Source: Thermodesulfobacteriota bacterium
Lineage (GTDB): Bacteria; Desulfobacterota; BSN033; UBA1163
NCBI GenBank assembly: GCA_030024065.1
Contig: JASEIE010000215.1
Span: 1 to 6,983 of the forward strand
Direction: 5' to 3'
DNA: 6,983 nt
Shown here: positions 6,484 through 6,983 of the stretch, piece by piece
How positions within the stretch are numbered: the stretch's first letter is position 1
How the letters are laid out: each line of letters starts with the position of its first letter
Position numbers and translations under genes: made by a program
Notes under the pieces: model-generated
What the model was told of the DNA's origin: nothing
The model's database searches: none
Seen by the model: only the letters and a program-made list of their open reading frames with translations

Positions 6484-6556
6484 CCCTTTAAGGGTCTATT
6501 CAAAAGATAAGAATAATAAACTAAATTAGAATAATCTAACTTAGCAATCAAAAAAA
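6484..6556 (-). promoter_or_regulatory. feoA2-feoB spacer with AT-rich hairpin
   Basis: On the minus strand, CTAAGTTAGA (6544 to 6535) and TCTAATTTAG (6530 to 6521) enclose the loop TTAT. As RNA this is a 10-bp stem with one G-U pair and no mismatch, followed by a T-rich run. The pattern could be a weak attenuator or RNA processing site that sets the feoA:feoB ratio, or a DNA operator; a poor -10 (TATTAT) follows at its 3' side. A second small symmetrical run, CCCTTAAAGGG, lies at 6494-6484, 21 bases before the feoB ATG. It does not match a Fur box or the DtxR spacing. Confidence 0.4.
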
Positions 6557-6787
6557 TTACCTGGGAGGTTCTACGAAAATATTTTTGGTCATTCCAAAGC
6601 CTATCCCTAATCTCAGCCCCTCAAATCGGATCACTATTGGGCCAGTTTTTGAAGTCGATACGACCTCAATCTCCATGCCAGGGCGAATTCCCATATCAAT
6701 AAGCCTTTTTACAAAACCACTGCGACCAAGGACTTTTAAAACCTTAAGTTTTTCGCCTTCTTGGGCCAGGGATAGCGGAATCATCAT
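6557..6787 (-). CDS. feoA: FeoA family protein 2 (SH3-like)
   Basis: 76 residues; a small cytoplasmic SH3-like protein that is thought to help FeoB. The FeoA core is clear: PLSLAQEGEKLKVLKVLG (4-21), then FVKRLIDMGIRPGMEIEVV (25-43), a short hairpin with GPIVIRFEGLRLGIGFGMT (49-67) and IFVEPP at the end. It differs from the first copy, which has the RKRLLDMGMVPGTEV and NLSLRKNEA style, so the two are not a recent duplication. The ATG overlaps the stop of feoA1 (ATGA); GAGGTAAGGA lies just before. It ends 93 bases before feoB. Confidence 0.93.
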   Translation of the reverse strand: MMIPLSLAQEGEKLKVLKVLGRSGFVKRLIDMGIRPGMEIEVVSTSKTGPIVIRFEGLRLGIGFGMTKNIFVEPPR

Positions 6788-6983
6788 TCCTTACCTCTCG
6801 TAATTACAATTTCCTTTGCCTCGTTTTTCCTCAAAGAAAGGTTATATCCTTTAATTAAAACTTCCAACGGATCTCCCAGGGGAGCTACTTTCTTTAACCG
6901 GACTTCTGTTCCAGGAACCATTCCCATGTCCAAAAGCCTCTTCCTCATGCTCCCCTTCCCTTTAATTTTTACCACCTTTCCCT
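6784..6983 (-). CDS. feoA: FeoA family protein 1, N-terminus cut by window edge
   Basis: The frame is open to the right edge, so the gene begins outside. A GTG at 6975 gives a 63-residue product, but FeoA proteins usually have about 15 more residues (LxxLxPGxxGxV) before this point, so the true start is probably beyond 6983. Visible are VVKIKGKGSMRKRLLDMGMV, PGTEV, then APLGDPLEVLIKGYNLSLRK and EAKEIVI, the classical FeoA SH3-like fold. The stop TGA overlaps the feoA2 ATG, which points to coupled translation. The operon promoter, and any Fur control of the feo genes, lies outside the window. Confidence 0.93.
   Translation of the reverse strand, partial: GKVVKIKGKGSMRKRLLDMGMVPGTEVRLKKVAPLGDPLEVLIKGYNLSLRKNEAKEIVITRGKE

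Noticed and set aside
6521..6544. DtxR/IdeR operator in the feoA2-feoB spacer
   Set aside because: TTAG and CTAA halves are present but 6 bases apart rather than the single central base of the DtxR box, and the site is inside the operon.
1..6983. CRISPR arrays, tRNA or rRNA genes, insertion sequences, phage genes
   Set aside because: No regularly spaced repeats, no transposase frames with terminal repeats, and no structural RNA genes were seen; nearly all sequence is taken up by the iron genes.

Overview
The window holds a compact iron-acquisition locus, with every credible gene on the minus strand (transcription runs from right to left). It suggests a Gram-negative bacterium: there is an outer-membrane receptor, a small outer-membrane barrel, and a TonB/ExbB/ExbD energiser. 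The two tandem feoA genes, the small Cys-rich membrane protein after feoB, and the DUF2325-type protein are arrangements I associate with anaerobes such as Desulfobacterota or related phyla. That lineage guess is an inference; no marker gene fixes it.

Right part (6983 to 2855), a ferrous-iron operon in transcription order: feoA1 (5' end cut by the window), feoA2 (ATGA overlap), feoB (GTPase and Fe(II) permease), a 50-residue FeoB-associated Cys-rich membrane protein, a 98-residue DUF2325-like protein, and a 268-residue outer-membrane beta-barrel. Gaps are short except for 93 bp between feoA2 and feoB, where a strong AT-rich RNA hairpin sits.

Middle (2854 to 2639): a 216-bp intergenic region with no gene. 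It carries a promoter with a perfect TTGACA box, a Fur-box-like sequence between and over its -35/-10 elements, and a 10-bp hairpin with a T-run whose distal arm contains the tonB GTG start codon.

Left part (2638 to 1), a TonB energisation and receptor operon: tonB, exbB, exbD (overlapping or touching reading frames), a possible 36-codon coupling ORF, and the N-terminal 229 residues of a TonB-dependent outer-membrane receptor that runs off the left edge.

Together the genes could move iron from outside to cytoplasm. The receptor would take up a chelated substrate using TonB-ExbBD energy. The small barrel may give a second outer-membrane route. FeoB would import Fe(II) across the inner membrane, assisted by two FeoA proteins and the Cys-rich protein. 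The DUF2325-like protein has no known function that I can state. The most interesting points are the control elements (Fur-like box, the tonB start hairpin, the feoA2-feoB hairpin and the receptor start hairpin with its coupling ORF) and the two accessory genes inserted behind feoB.
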